Shown piece by piece: positions 34,314-45,105 of a stretch of DNA of 64,000 nucleotides. The notes under the pieces were generated by a model. That model was not told the DNA's origin, searched no databases, and was given only the letters and a program-made list of their open reading frames with translations. The position numbers and the translations under genes were made by a program. Source of the DNA: Erodium maritimum. Taxonomy: Eukaryota > Streptophyta > Magnoliopsida > Geraniales > Geraniaceae. The DNA is taken from contig OY997591.1 in assembly GCA_963921825.1 (NCBI GenBank), positions 52,801,031 to 52,865,030 on the forward strand, given 5' to 3'. How positions within the stretch are numbered: the stretch's first letter is position 1; the number at the start of each line of letters is the position of its first letter.

Positions 34314-34639
34314 TTCTCCCACTTGGCCTTTGTGTCGATAATCATCCTTATATCAAGTTCATGAAACTTTAATGATTTTAACTGAATCAAATTTGTCTGG
34401 ATCATGGCAGTCACACATCATTTTGCGATGTGATTCCTTCCATGTATCACAAGTCAAACCCGGTCCTGTTAACTTTAATATTGTGAAGAGCCTTAATTCA
34501 CAAATGAAACATGTTTTTCTAGAACTATAATTGCTCAATTAGACTTTAATGAAAAACATGGTCTAAACCAGAAACATACCATAATTGATCAAAGTTTTGT
34601 ACCCTTATAAGCAAGTAACATTTATATCAAGGACAAATC

Positions 34640-36620
34640 ACATAATTCCCATACGTTCCACGTGGCCATTGAACGCCTTGGGAGGTAAGCCCTTAGTCAA
34701 TGGATATGCGACAATCATGTCGGTCCTTATATGCTCAAAGTACACTGTTTGTTTCTGTACTTCTTCCTTAACGGACAAGAATTTCAACTCCATGTGTTTA
34801 GCACCCTTAGAGTACTTGTCATTCTTTGAGAAGAAGACGGCTGCAGAATTATTACAATAAATGTTTAGCGGTCTATATATACCGTCGACTATACCAATCC
34901 CTGAAATAAAATTACGCATCCACAGTGCATGAATTGTGGCCTCAAACCATGCCACAAATTCGGCCTCTATAGTGGAAGTAGCAATCACATATTGCTTTCT
35001 ACTTCTCCATGATACTGCTCCATTTGCTAATAAGAACGGGTAACCAAAGGTTGATTTTCTACTATCAACAGATCCAGCATAATCTGAATCTGAATATCCA
35101 ATGACCTCAAGATGACTGGATCTACTATACGTGATCATGATCTCCTTGTTGCCTTGCAAGTACCTGAGAACTTTCTTTGCAGCCTTCCAATGGTCCATTC
35201 CGGGATTACTTTGATTTCGACCCAACATACCCACAACAAAGCTAATATCTGGTCGAGTACATGTTTGAACATAGTTCAAACTCCCAACCACGGATGCATA
35301 TGAAATCCTTTTCATTTCATTTTGCTCCAACTCGTTCTGGAGACATTACATTTTACTGAATTTATCCCCTTTCTGTATAGGAACTATCCCTGCAGAGCAA
35401 TTCTCCATTCTATATCTCTCTAATACTTTGTTGATGTAGGACTTTTGAGACAATCCCAAGGTTCTTTGTGATCTATTCCGGATTATTTCTATTCCAATCA
35501 CATAGGAAGCCTCACCCATATCCTTCATCTCAAAGTTCTTAGGGAGATATCTTTTCACGTTATGTAACATACCCATGTCATTTGCAGCAAGCAAAATATC
35601 ATCAACATATAAGACTAAAATGACAAACTTACTCCCACTGATCTTCATGTAAATGCACCGATTAATGATGACCTCTACAAAACCGTATGACGTGATGATA
35701 TCATTGAACTTTAAGTACCACTTTCGAGAAGGTTGTTTTAGTCCATATATTGACTTCTTCAATTTACACACCTTGTCTTCACTACCCAAGGCTAAGAAGC
35801 CTTCAGGTTGATCCATATATACTTCCTCCTCAAGGTCGCCATTGAGAAAGGCGGTTTTAACATCCATTTGGTGAAGCTCTAAATCATAATGAGCCACCAA
35901 AGCCAAAACAATTCTTAAAGAATCCTTCTTAGATACTGGAGAGAAGGTTTCCTTGTAATCAATGCCATCTTTCTGATTGAAACCTTTGGCAACAAGTCAG
36001 GCTTTATATCTTTCAATGTTTCCCTTCGAGTCCCTTTTGGTCTTATAGACCCATTTCGACCCTATGGTCTTGGAACCTTCAGGTAACACAACTAAATATC
36101 ATACTTTGTTGTCTCCCATGGATTTCATCTCCTCTTTCATGGCAATTAACCGATTTTCTGAATTGTCACTTTCCATGGTTTTCCGGAATGAAACTGGATC
36201 CTCACTTATGCTCAAGTCACATTCACTTTCAACAAAACAAATCACATAATCATTTAGAATGGCAGATCTTCTTTCCCTTGTAGATCGGCTTAATTGATCA
36301 TATTGAATAATATTCTCCCCTTGAATTGTGACTTGTTCATCATTGATGTCGCCATTTTGTGGAGTTGTCACAACATTATGTTGTCCTATTGTTTTTTAGG
36401 CACAATTGGTACAACCATTTGAGGTGCAACTTTAGAAGAAACAATTTCTTCCCTGATTTCATGAATATCCACATTTCGTGGTTCATTACTTCCACTAGTT
36501 TGACCATTCTCAATGAATCTAGCATTGCCAGTCTCTACTATTCTTGTACTATGGTTAGGAACATAAAATATGTGCCCCTTTGACTTTTCAGGATAACCAA
36601 TGAAATGTCCACTAACCGCC
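34640..36620 (-). mobile_element. Copia pol region: linker, reverse transcriptase, RNase H
   Basis: Parts from right to left: end of integrase/linker with GHFIGYPEKSKGHIFYVPNH (about 36.6 kb), reverse transcriptase with DVKTAFLNGDLEEEVYM and YVDDILLAAN (about 35.85-35.6 kb), and RNase H with YSDSDYAGSVDSRKSTFGYP and LTKGLPPKAF (about 35.1-34.7 kb). The motifs are those of plant Ty1/copia elements of the TNT1-like type. Gag, protease and most of integrase are not seen. A fossil with several breaks. Confidence 0.88.
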
Positions 36621-36625
36621 CTAGT

Positions 36626-37650
36626 AAACTAGAATTGCGGAATCCATACCGTTCTTCAATCACGAGAACAAAAACATATGAACTTGGATCTTAGACTTGT
36701 ATTAATTTAACCACAATAAATATATTGATGCAAAAGAACTTACCCGAGTCCATCGTTGAATTCATGTGATCTTCAATTTTGTTTCTCCTCCTTAACCCCC
36801 TTCTCTGATGTTTCTGTTTTGATGGAGACAGAAACTTGTAACACATCATCCATAACCACATTTTCTTTCTTCTTTTATAATTAAATGATATAACATAACC
36901 ACCTTTCAGTTACCAAATTACATCCTTTGGTACAGTAGATAAATGAAATAACATTTAATTAATAATTAGGGATAATTCCACCTCAGTACCCTAAATCTTT
37001 CATATTTCATTTAGAGTACCCTAAATATTTTTTGTGTCACCTCGGTACCCTAAACTTTCATTAATTCATTTAAAGTACCCTAAATCTTTGTTGTGTCACC
37101 TCGGTACCCTAAACTTTTATTAATTCATTTCAGTACCCACCGTTAACTTTACATATGATTTTCCATCCAAAACATGTAAAATGACCATACTACCCCTTAC
37201 CAACAACCAAAATTATGGTAAAATTAACTGTGGGTACCAAAATGAAATTAATGAAAGTTTTGGGTACTAAAATGGAATTAATGAAAGTTTAGGGTACCGA
37301 GGTGACACAACAAAGATTTAGGGTACTTTAAATGAATTAATGAAAGTTTAGTGTACTGAGGTGACACAAAAAAGATTTAGGGTACTCTAAATGAAATATG
37401 AAAGATTTAGGGTACTGAGGTGGAATTAACCCTAATAACTATATGAGAAAGTAAATAATGCATATACTATAATGTTGGGTAAGGTAGGAGGGAATCATAA
37501 TTCCCGACTTTAATTACTTTTATCGAAACCGATCCATCAGGATGTCGACCATCATATTAAAGACTTATAATTTAATATGAATATGATATTTACATTACAT
37601 GATTAAATCTTATACACGAAGGCCACAATAATAATGTAAATATTCTTACA
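36626..37650 (-). repeat. Copia LTR (5' copy) carrying a MITE
   Basis: It matches the other LTR on both sides of the MITE. Without the 470-bp MITE and its 3-bp duplication it is about 552 bp long. Confidence 0.85.
36966..37435. mobile_element. Foldback MITE, Tourist-like (470 bp)
   Basis: It begins TTAGGGATAATTCCACC and ends with the inverted form (reverse complement TTAGGGTTAATTCCACC). The arms are inverted over most of the length, with sub-repeats containing GGTACCCTAAAC. The other copia LTR gives the empty site, showing duplication of TAA (36963-36965 and 37436-37438). Up to six bases, TAATAA, are compatible. A 3-bp T/A-rich duplication fits PIF/Harbinger-type MITEs; Harbinger relics are present in the window. 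It inserted after the copia element. Confidence 0.85.
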
Positions 37651-37886
37651 GGTCCATCAGACATGTTTGATGATTTTTATAGAGTTAGATTACTAATCAC
37701 GCGGATCTTCTTTATTGAACTCAGAACACTAAGATTAATATAAGCTTCTTCATTTGCAGATGGTAGTATCCGAAAATGATGTTCTTCATTTGTATACGGT
37801 AGTATCCGATGATGGTATTACTTTGTTGTAGGTTTTGAAAGAATCCCAAAACTGTCGAGAGTGTATGTTAATGTTTATAAAAAAAA
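37651..37886. other. Spacer with a short tandem duplication
   Basis: A ~36-bp unit (CTTCATTTG...GGTAGTATCCGA) occurs twice at about 37,747-37,818. Nothing else is recognised. Confidence 0.6.
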
Positions 37887-38039
37887 GGTTAATTTCATCT
37901 CATTACCATAAAAATTCTTGATTTTCATCTTACTACCCTAGAATGCATTTTATTTGTACTTTAGTACCTACGGTTAAGTTATGTCTATTTTCCATTCATT
38001 TTTTCATCCAAACACTTAAAAAGTCTATAATACCCCTCA

Positions 38040-38510
38040 CTAACAGTATAATTTTCAAACCCATACTATTGATTTTCAAAAATTATTTACATTTATTTAT
38101 TTTATAAAAATCAATTTTTTATTTTAAGAAAATATATTTTATTTTAAAAAAATCTGTTTTTATTTTATTTTAATAAATCAGATTTTATTTTCAAAAAAAT
38201 CATTTTTTATTTAAAAAAATCATTTTCGTTTTATAAAATCAGTTTTTATTTTTAATATCAGTTTTTAAATTATTTTTTTATCTAAAAAATCAGATTTCTT
38301 TTTTTAAAAATCAGATTTTATTTTATAAAAATTATTTTTTATTTTATAAAAATCAATTTTGTTTTATAAAATCATTTTTTATTTTAAAAATCAATTTTTA
38401 TTTTTAATATATTTTAATTATTTACTGTATTTTAAATTGTCAATTATTGAGTTATTTTACATTTTACCAAAATTGAAATAAAAATAATTTTTTAAAAAAG
38501 GAAAAAAAAT
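38040..38510. repeat. AT-rich low-complexity block
   Basis: About 470 bp made of degenerate repeats of TTTTATTTTAAAAATCA, almost free of G and C. Located just inside the left terminal repeat of the foldback element. Confidence 0.85.
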
Positions 38511-39074
38511 TGTCAGATCTTCATCGTCTTCTCCATGTCTACGCGATCGACCTCGCCTCGCCATTGACCTCGCTGGATTTTTTCAGATCTGGAGCCGGCG
38601 ACCTTGTGAGCTCTTAGATCTGTCGCGAACAACTCTAAAGGAGCCCAAGCCTCTATGATGGTTCTTTGGAACTCCTTGAAAACTCTGCTGTTTTTCCATA
38701 GTCTTGGCTTGAGCACTTCCATGTTTCTCCATGAACCCAAAACTTCCCCAAAGGGTCTAATAATTACGAGATACTTCTACCTCTTCAATCTTTGAATCAA
38801 GGTTCCAGACTCTCAAGCCCCAAAATAACCTCTAGAAAGTATACAATCAGACACATAAATTTCAGTAAACCCTAGTAATAAAATCTGGATGAATCTCAGC
38901 AGATACCAACAAAGCCCTAAAACTTCACTTCTAGTTAGCAATACCACACTCAAAACCACATTCTCAAACAATTGCAGATAAACTCTGGCCACTTCAGAAA
39001 CTCGAAAAATTCTTTTAACATGAATCTTAAGAGATTGACTTCAACTCTAACATCAACGTATTTTTAAAAAAAAC

Positions 39075-40190
39075 GAGTAACTAGGGAAGTGCATTACCGC
39101 GAACAAAAAACTATACAAGGTAGGGCGTAAAAGCCCTGGGTTCCAGATATTTGTCCGGGCCGGTCGTAGCAAGCCAATCGCTCATGGACCCGTAGAAATA
39201 GTCTATTTTTGATCGTAGATACTAACTCACAACACCCCCTTACCGACATTTCAACGATACAGAACAGGAAAAGAAAAATCCAAATGTAAACCAAACTAAT
39301 ACAACTCAAATAAAAAAGACCTAATTCATAAAGCAAGCGAAAATAGAGTGCTCTAAGTGCGGTTTTCCCGAGACCTCCCAACACTGGCAGTCCTAGGTCT
39401 GTGGATATAGTCCGTAGACGGACCCTCCCACCCCCGCCGGGCTTCTCATTTTTCAAAGGAGGCTGAATCGCCCCCGTCTATGAATCCTATACTTCCTCCT
39501 TGTCCCTCAGCGACGTCCCTCGCGGGCTCGCCGTGGTTCTCCCCGAACCAACTCTGTGCCGCTCCTTCTTCCCGCGCATAGTCGTGACTGGCGAGGGTTG
39601 CTTCAGATCCAGAGCAGGAGCGGCTGGAGAACGGTCAGCGTTACTCCGGTGTTGGAGGAGCCGACGTCCATCTCGACAAGCGACAGGGAGATAGTCGGGA
39701 TTGACCAGAACGACGACTTGAAGTACATCGTGACCTTTGTGTTGCAGTACTCTGGCGCCCCGAGGACAGCCCCGTCGCCGAAGGTGATGGCGCGAGCTTC
39801 GCACCGTCGTTGACGCATGCCAGATCCGAACTCAGCCATGGATCGTTGGAGGTGACAATCGGGCAGCAACACCTCGCCGACGAGCAGGTCGTCGGTCTTG
39901 ATAGAGTCGGGGTGACATGTTTCCAAATCCCAAGGGTTCGATAGATCAGACCGAGAGATTTCTTGATTGGCGGCGATGATCGGACCGAAGGAGGGCATCG
40001 AGGATCGAGCGAGGAAGGACCAGACGTTGTGAAGCAGGGAGAACGGGGATGAACCGGTGAGATGCTGCCATGGCTATAGTTGGGAAGAAGAAAAGCGAAA
40101 GAAAAACTCTTAGGGTTCGTTGTAGAAACCATTAGAGTTCGAGCTCTCTTGAGAGAGAGAGAGACGGCAATTGAGTGAGTGGTTTCATCA
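39075..40190 (-). mobile_element. Non-autonomous retroposon (R4), same family as R3
   Basis: On the minus strand the 5' part near 40,180 has a CT repeat and GC-rich sequence. The 3' part ends in an A-run (plus T/A-run near 39,060-39,075). The 3' region aligns with R3: ATAGACTATTTCTACGGG..CCATGAGCG..TGCTACGACCGGCC against CAGACTATATGTATGGA..CCATGTGCG..GGCTACGGCCGG. It also shares AAATGTCGGTAAGGGG with R7. Frames of up to 195 codons on minus overlap one another and show no domain. No secure target duplication was found. Confidence 0.65.
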
Positions 40191-40546
40191 TTACTGTTCA
40201 AAATCGAACATTTCTCCATAACAATCAATGATTAATAGTAGTATTTTAATTTGGGGATGGACAACTTTTAAGATTTAGGATTAACAAGAAAAATTTGGGT
40301 TGAAGCAACAAATGGGGTGGAGGCGTAGAGGAGAGAATATGAGAGTAAGAAGATGAGGGGTTAGGGTTATAAGAGAGCAAAGGATAAAACGAAATTTAAA
40401 AAAAATTTAAGGTCAGGTCATGTGTAATGTACATGATCATTTTCCATCAAAAAATAGATAAAACTAACGATGAGCACTAAATGCCAATAAAATGCATTTT
40501 AGAGTAACGAGGAATAACAACATTAGATAGTAAGATAAAATTAACC

Positions 40547-41080
40547 GTAAAAAAATGACTAGACGAAAGAAAGTGAATAGTTAAAAGTTAAATTAAAATA
40601 AAATAACAAGTAGGAGGATAGTTTCGACAGTTTGCCGAAAATTGACATATTTTCTCAATTGAAATACAGTAGACACATTTCAAATTGGAACCATTTTAAA
40701 ACATACCTTTTGTTTAATCGTTTTAAATTTTTATTGCACCCCGTCCTAGAAAAAACTAGTCCACGTCAAATCTTTTCGAGGGCCATTTTTGACAATCATT
40801 GCCAATGCTGTGTAGATTATTGAGTTGAAGCTGAAGTTGAATAGAAGCGAAACATGTGTCCCTCACAAAACATATGATCAGGAAGCAGAGTCTAACAAGT
40901 GGTTTCCATTTCCGAATGGACGGTAAGTACCTTTTCCGAAACTCTTTATCTGCATCAGCATCAATACCCTCTTTATTTGGAAAGTCGCGCTAGGATCTTG
41001 TACTGTATATGTGGGGGCAGGGTTTTATACATCAGAGTATTTTTATTCAAAAAGTTCTAGAATTTTTTTTCAAAAGAAAG
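40547..41080. other. AT-rich spacer
   Basis: No coding frame or element end is recognised. Confidence 0.5.
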
Positions 41081-41159
41081 TAATTGAAATTAATTTTGAA
41101 ACCTATCTTTTATCAAGTATTTAATTACTGCTCTTCACAATACCTTTGTAACCTAGATA

Positions 41160-42590
41160 GCGTTTTCAGAGATTTCATGGCGGCGACACCTTATCCTAAA
41201 TTCGGCTACCCCCATGTGTTGAGCGATAAAAGTTCGGAAGCACGAAATGTGAGTTTCTCTCCTTCTGCGTCTCCATTCTCGCGTTCTCGTGAAGTAAGTC
41301 GGGCAAAGGAGGCCGAGAATGATATTCTCCGTCAGTTGGACGTGGGAAGCAAGATCTCAGATGACCCTCGGAGGAAGAGGAGGTCGGCGAAATCATGGGA
41401 GTATGATAAAGAGGTCGTGTGTTTTTTTGCGGCGAATTCTGATCGTGGGTCCTAGTCCATTTCATCGGAAAAGGCTAGTCTGGTGATGGGCGGCGGGTTG
41501 GGGGCAGTCCTCGCCAGTTCGTGTTAGGGGACCCGGGTTCATCGGGGTCCTTCAGTGGGGAAGAATCAAACCAAAGGAGGTCGGAACGGAGGGGAACGAT
41601 GATGATCTATCGCTGGTCGAATGCGAGGAGAGAATTCACTGGCGGTGATGAGAAGGGACAGACCTGGTTAGGGTTCCGGAGTGGAGGAATGGGGGATGGG
41701 CTTCCATCCTCCTGTAATGGGCCGAGGCCCAGTGGTGGCACTTAACCAGGCCCGTGAACAAGCCCAGACTACAACTGGAACGAACATATGGGTTGATCCG
41801 TAACAACTCGGGTAGGGTTCCTGACCCGAAAAAGATACTCGCGGAGCCAGGCGACCGGACCTGGTCAAGATGGGGATTTGGTGTCTTTGGGACTGTATTG
41901 GATGGGGTTTTACGATCATGTGGGCCTGGTTTGGTTCCAGGGTTGGCCTCAGACCAAAAAAGAGTCTATGACCCGAACCCAAGAGAGACATCATGAATAC
42001 TCAGCCCGGAAGAGCGATTTGGAAGGAAAATGACCTAGACGCTCCGGAGACGATTCACTAGTAACGACAGGGGCTATAAGCAGCCTCGCCTCACCGAATG
42101 AGTCCGAAGAGGTCCAAGGGGGGTCAGTCGGTTATATCATCCCCCTGGATGTAAGGTGGCAGCGGTTCCACCAAAAGCAGACACGGTGCTTCCCTACCAG
42201 CTCGGATGTCAGCAATCCCGCGTTTAGGAGCTCTATCACTATCAGTCAAGGGAGGACGACGCCCGCTGACATCTTGGGGGAGTATTTAGTCCACCAGTAT
42301 CTATATCTGGTAAAGGGTCCGCTCGATCCTAGCTTCCGCCAATCTGGACTCAATGTATCGGTCTCGTTAGACGTTACCGCAGTATCAACCTCCAGGCGCC
42401 TTTAGGGAGTAGTCGGAACCTTGAGTTCTTTATTATTATGCACGAGTATCCTCTTTCACAGGAACTCGTTTCATTTTGGTTATTTATATTCATCCATGTT
42501 TGGTGTTTTAGTGATTTCCTGCTCTATAAACAATCTTTATTATTAATATATCCAATCATTTATCTCAACAAAAAATACAATTTATTTTCA
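41160..42590 (+). mobile_element. Retroposon relic (R5) with a shared 3' module
   Basis: It opens near a short frame starting at about 41,178 (MAATPYPKFGYPHVLSDKSS, charged and arginine-rich). It contains a module at 42,155-42,330 (GGTTCCACCAAAAGCAGACA ... ATCAGTCAAGGGAGGACGAC) that recurs in R6 and, inverted, in R9. The 3' end is T-rich and finishes ATCTCAACAAAAAATAC near 42,580. Frames are interrupted, with no reverse transcriptase. The 5' limit is a guess. Confidence 0.5.
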
Positions 42591-42594
42591 TTAG

Positions 42595-43690
42595 GACATG
42601 GGTTCAGCTAGGGTTGCTTCTTGTCATCGCGACGACGACATACATAGTGTATGTATCATGGAGTATAATAGTCGGAGAGCTGTTGTTCAGATGACTCACG
42701 ATTTTAAAGTCTGGTTCTCTCACAATCAGGGAACGTGGGCTTAGGCATAGATTGGCGGTATACCAATGGTGTGGAGAGACAGTGGACATGAGAGTACCGT
42801 TGACAACCCAGGTCGTGGGGACAATAACAGTAGTATGGTGGGGTTGTAAAGTCAGAGCCTCACCTCATCTGCTCTATCACGATAGTACCAAGGATGCATG
42901 GTGCCTTCGTCACATTGTGCGGCGCGGGTAGTCGGACCGTCACCTGTAATGCTTGGGGTTGTATCAAGTTTGGTCATCGGCCGTGCGGGCTAAGGGTAAA
43001 AGGACCGTATGTAGCGACAATAAATGTGTTTTGATGTTCATGGGAATGCCACGATACTATCTTCGATATGTTTTGAACCCAAGAGGTACGTCGTTAGTTT
43101 TCTCTCAAGGACACGACATTTTCGTGGGAGGGAATGGGACAACGACCTCAGGAATATCAGCGGGGGAAGGAGAAAAACTAAAATGGGGAAGGTGAGAGGT
43201 GGTCGGCACCCTCGCCTCTTCCAATGAGCAGTAGAGGGGTCGGTGAGGGGTCTATGGGTACCACCTTTTCACCAGCCGTAGGATGGGATTGGTTCCACCA
43301 AATTACCGGCACGATACCCTCCTACCATTTTTGGAGCAAGAATTAGTTTTCAAAGGCCTTCATTATCATCAGAGGGGGACGACATCAGTTGAAAGTTTGG
43401 GAGGCTGCATAGTCCAATTGTGCCCTTTTATTACCTTGGTACAAGGTTGGTCAGGTCTTCACTTTCGGGCATCAACAATTGTACCATTGATCTTGACCGC
43501 TGATTTCTTGCTATTTACAGTAGTTATTCTCTTTCAGTCCAACAATGTTTGTATTTTCAAACGTTTATGTTTTCCGTCTTAGTTACGATTTGTGAATCTT
43601 TTCTGATGACCATTTTTGGGTCTTTGCATTCAGACTTTTATTATTAATACATCGTCTCAAGTTCATAAAAACATTTATTTTTATTAAAAA
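42595..43690 (+). mobile_element. Retroposon relic (R6), tandem neighbour of R5
   Basis: It carries the same 3' module at 43,287-43,460 (TTGGTTCCACCAAATTACCG ... TCAGAGGGGGACGAC) and the same 3' UTR type, with TTTATTATTAATACAT near 43,640, as in R5 (TTTATTATTAATATAT near 42,540). The body is strongly decayed. Both copies point the same way, so they may reflect two insertions or an old duplication. Confidence 0.5.
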
Positions 43691-43943
43691 TATAATTGAC
43701 AAATTATGCAGTTATTCATATCGCTTGTAATAATAACACATACATAACAAACAAAACACTATATGCTAAAAAAGTTCATCTAGTACAAACGAATGAATAT
43801 TTCTTTTTAAAAAAACTCTCGGAGAACCCTAAGGGTTATAACTGGAACCCTAAAGGTTGAATTCTTTCGTCGGCGGCGACATACCAGCCACGTCTTGGCT
43901 GCGTCTTTGACACACAGTTTCTCCGATCACCTTCCCCATCATC

Positions 43944-44876
43944 ATGAATCCTGATAAGCTTTGGATCCCTTACCCCTTCGTGCAACCGTCCTTTCCCCTC
44001 TGCCACAATCTACACCACCAGTCAGCGTCTGTCCTTTGGCGAGACCCAATCTGGCACCACTACTCGGCATCATCCTGGCCCACTCACGGGCTTCTTCGTA
44101 CGCCTTTCCGTCCTCCTCATCGAGACTCGACAACCGTCGTTGATAGATCGGGCAAGGATCAGCGCTCGGGCCTGATCGTGACTCACCCTGGCCTCCTGGA
44201 TCTTGGGTTCTGTCATGCAATGCTTCCACAACCCTTTATGGGCACCCCGGGCGTTCCTAACGTCGAACCTAGGGTTTATGATCCTACCGGATCAATACCC
44301 ATGCTCCCGCCAACTATTGATCCTTCGCCGACGTGTATCGCCCCGGATCTGACACCCCAACACACCAATCCAAAGGCTAGTAGTCAACTTGGCCTCGTAT
44401 AATTGAATCAAAACGAGATACCACAATCCCCGACATGGCCGAATCCTCGGGTGCCTCACACTGAGATGGGTGGAGCAACGTCGCGACCCAAAACGGAAAA
44501 AGAATCCCGAAAGAACAATGCTAGGGTTGTAGCTCCCCGTTATAACCAGGATCACGTACCAAGGTACCTCAGGGGTTTGCTGCGGTACAATCCGAAAATA
44601 GGTCCTCGACCTAGACATAAAAGGGGCGAGACGAAACGGGGCCATATTTTGGAGAAGGTCACACCTTTTCCAAGCCACGATGGGGGGGGGGGGGGGTACA
44701 AAAACATGGGGGAGCACATAGAACCAGTGGAGCGGCCTCGACCACACACGATGCAGGCACATGAAGATGGGGTAGATGAAGAAGCAAGCACCCCGAAAAA
44801 GCTGGACAAGAATCCTACATTGAAGCAAGCCCAGGAAGTCCAGATGGAGGGATATGGCCCTCCGCGGGGAGAATGA
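43944..44876 (+). pseudogene. Proline-rich ORF1-like frame of R7
   Basis: A single reading frame of 310 codons from ATG 43,944 is broken by one in-frame stop at 44,400-44,402. The product is rich in proline, histidine and basic residues (for example RPRHKRGETKRGHILEK) and ends in a charged tail (EEASTPKKLDKNPTLKQ). No DUF4283 block or zinc knuckle is seen. A 15-base G run (44,682-44,696) gives a glycine string. It may be the variable basic part of a LINE-type ORF1; function is inferred only from position in a retroposon. Confidence 0.5.
44682..44696. repeat. 15-bp G homopolymer
   Basis: Uninterrupted run of 15 G inside the R7 reading frame. Confidence 0.93.
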
Positions 44877-45105
44877 TAGGACCCAGCGGGGGTGGGAAGG
44901 TCTCCTCGGGACCTATAGCCACAGACCCGAGACTACCAGTGCTGGGGAGTCTCAGGAAAGTCGTACTCAAAGCACGATTTCCAGTCTCTGTTAAGTCTAC
45001 ATTGTTCTGGTTTTTAGGTCGAATAAGTCTTTGGTCAGTTTGGTTTAGGTTTTTGAGGTCTATTATTTTTGAAATGTCGGTAAGGGGAACTCCTTCGTTA
45101 AGATA

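Larger units (their letters stand above)
33759..37650 (-). mobile_element. Ty1/copia (TNT1-like) retrotransposon, broken
   Basis: Two LTRs flank a partial internal region: 33,759-34,313 and about 36,626-37,650, the latter enlarged by a 470-bp MITE. On minus the LTR starts TGTAAGAATATTTAC, and a purine-rich tract (plus TTCTCCCACTTGGCC, 34,314-34,328) adjoins it. Counting by eye gives about 23 differences over ~550 bp (about 4%), which suggests an age of 1.5-3 million years at common plant rates. Only the later pol parts are recognisable. It is broken, with several breaks, and no matching target duplication was seen. Confidence 0.88.
37887..40546. mobile_element. 2.66-kb foldback element related to the MITEs
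   Basis: Terminal inverted repeats of about 130 bp: GGTTAATTTCATCTCATTAC at the left and GGTTAATTTTATCTTACTAT (reverse complement) at the right, both continuing to AAAATGCATTTTATT or close to it and then TCTATTTT. The ends resemble those of the MITEs at 36,966 and 62,874, including the shared inner motif near AATACCCCTCACTAACA. The interior holds an AT-rich block and retroposon R4. Flanking A-runs make the target duplication ambiguous (TAAAAAAA on both sides). No transposase is visible. Confidence 0.7.
43810..45105 (+). mobile_element. Retroposon (R7) cut off by the Ty3/gypsy element
   Basis: It starts with a GC-rich head near 43,810 and has an ORF1-like frame (43,944-44,876). The 3' UTR contains AAATGTCGGTAAGGGG at about 45,073-45,088, aligning with R4 (39,240-39,260 inverted). 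The translated approach is similar too: LPVLGSLRKVVLKA against LPVLGGLGKTALRA. The sequence stops at 45,105, where the LTR begins, so the A-tail is missing. Confidence 0.65.

Noticed and set aside
39641-40228. 195-codon minus frame
   Set aside because: It overlaps another 131-codon frame and lies in the GC-rich head of R4; no motif or family is recognisable.
43024-43582. Plus frames of 67-99 codons as small genes
   Set aside because: They fall within the decayed R6 retroposon and do not match each other or any motif.
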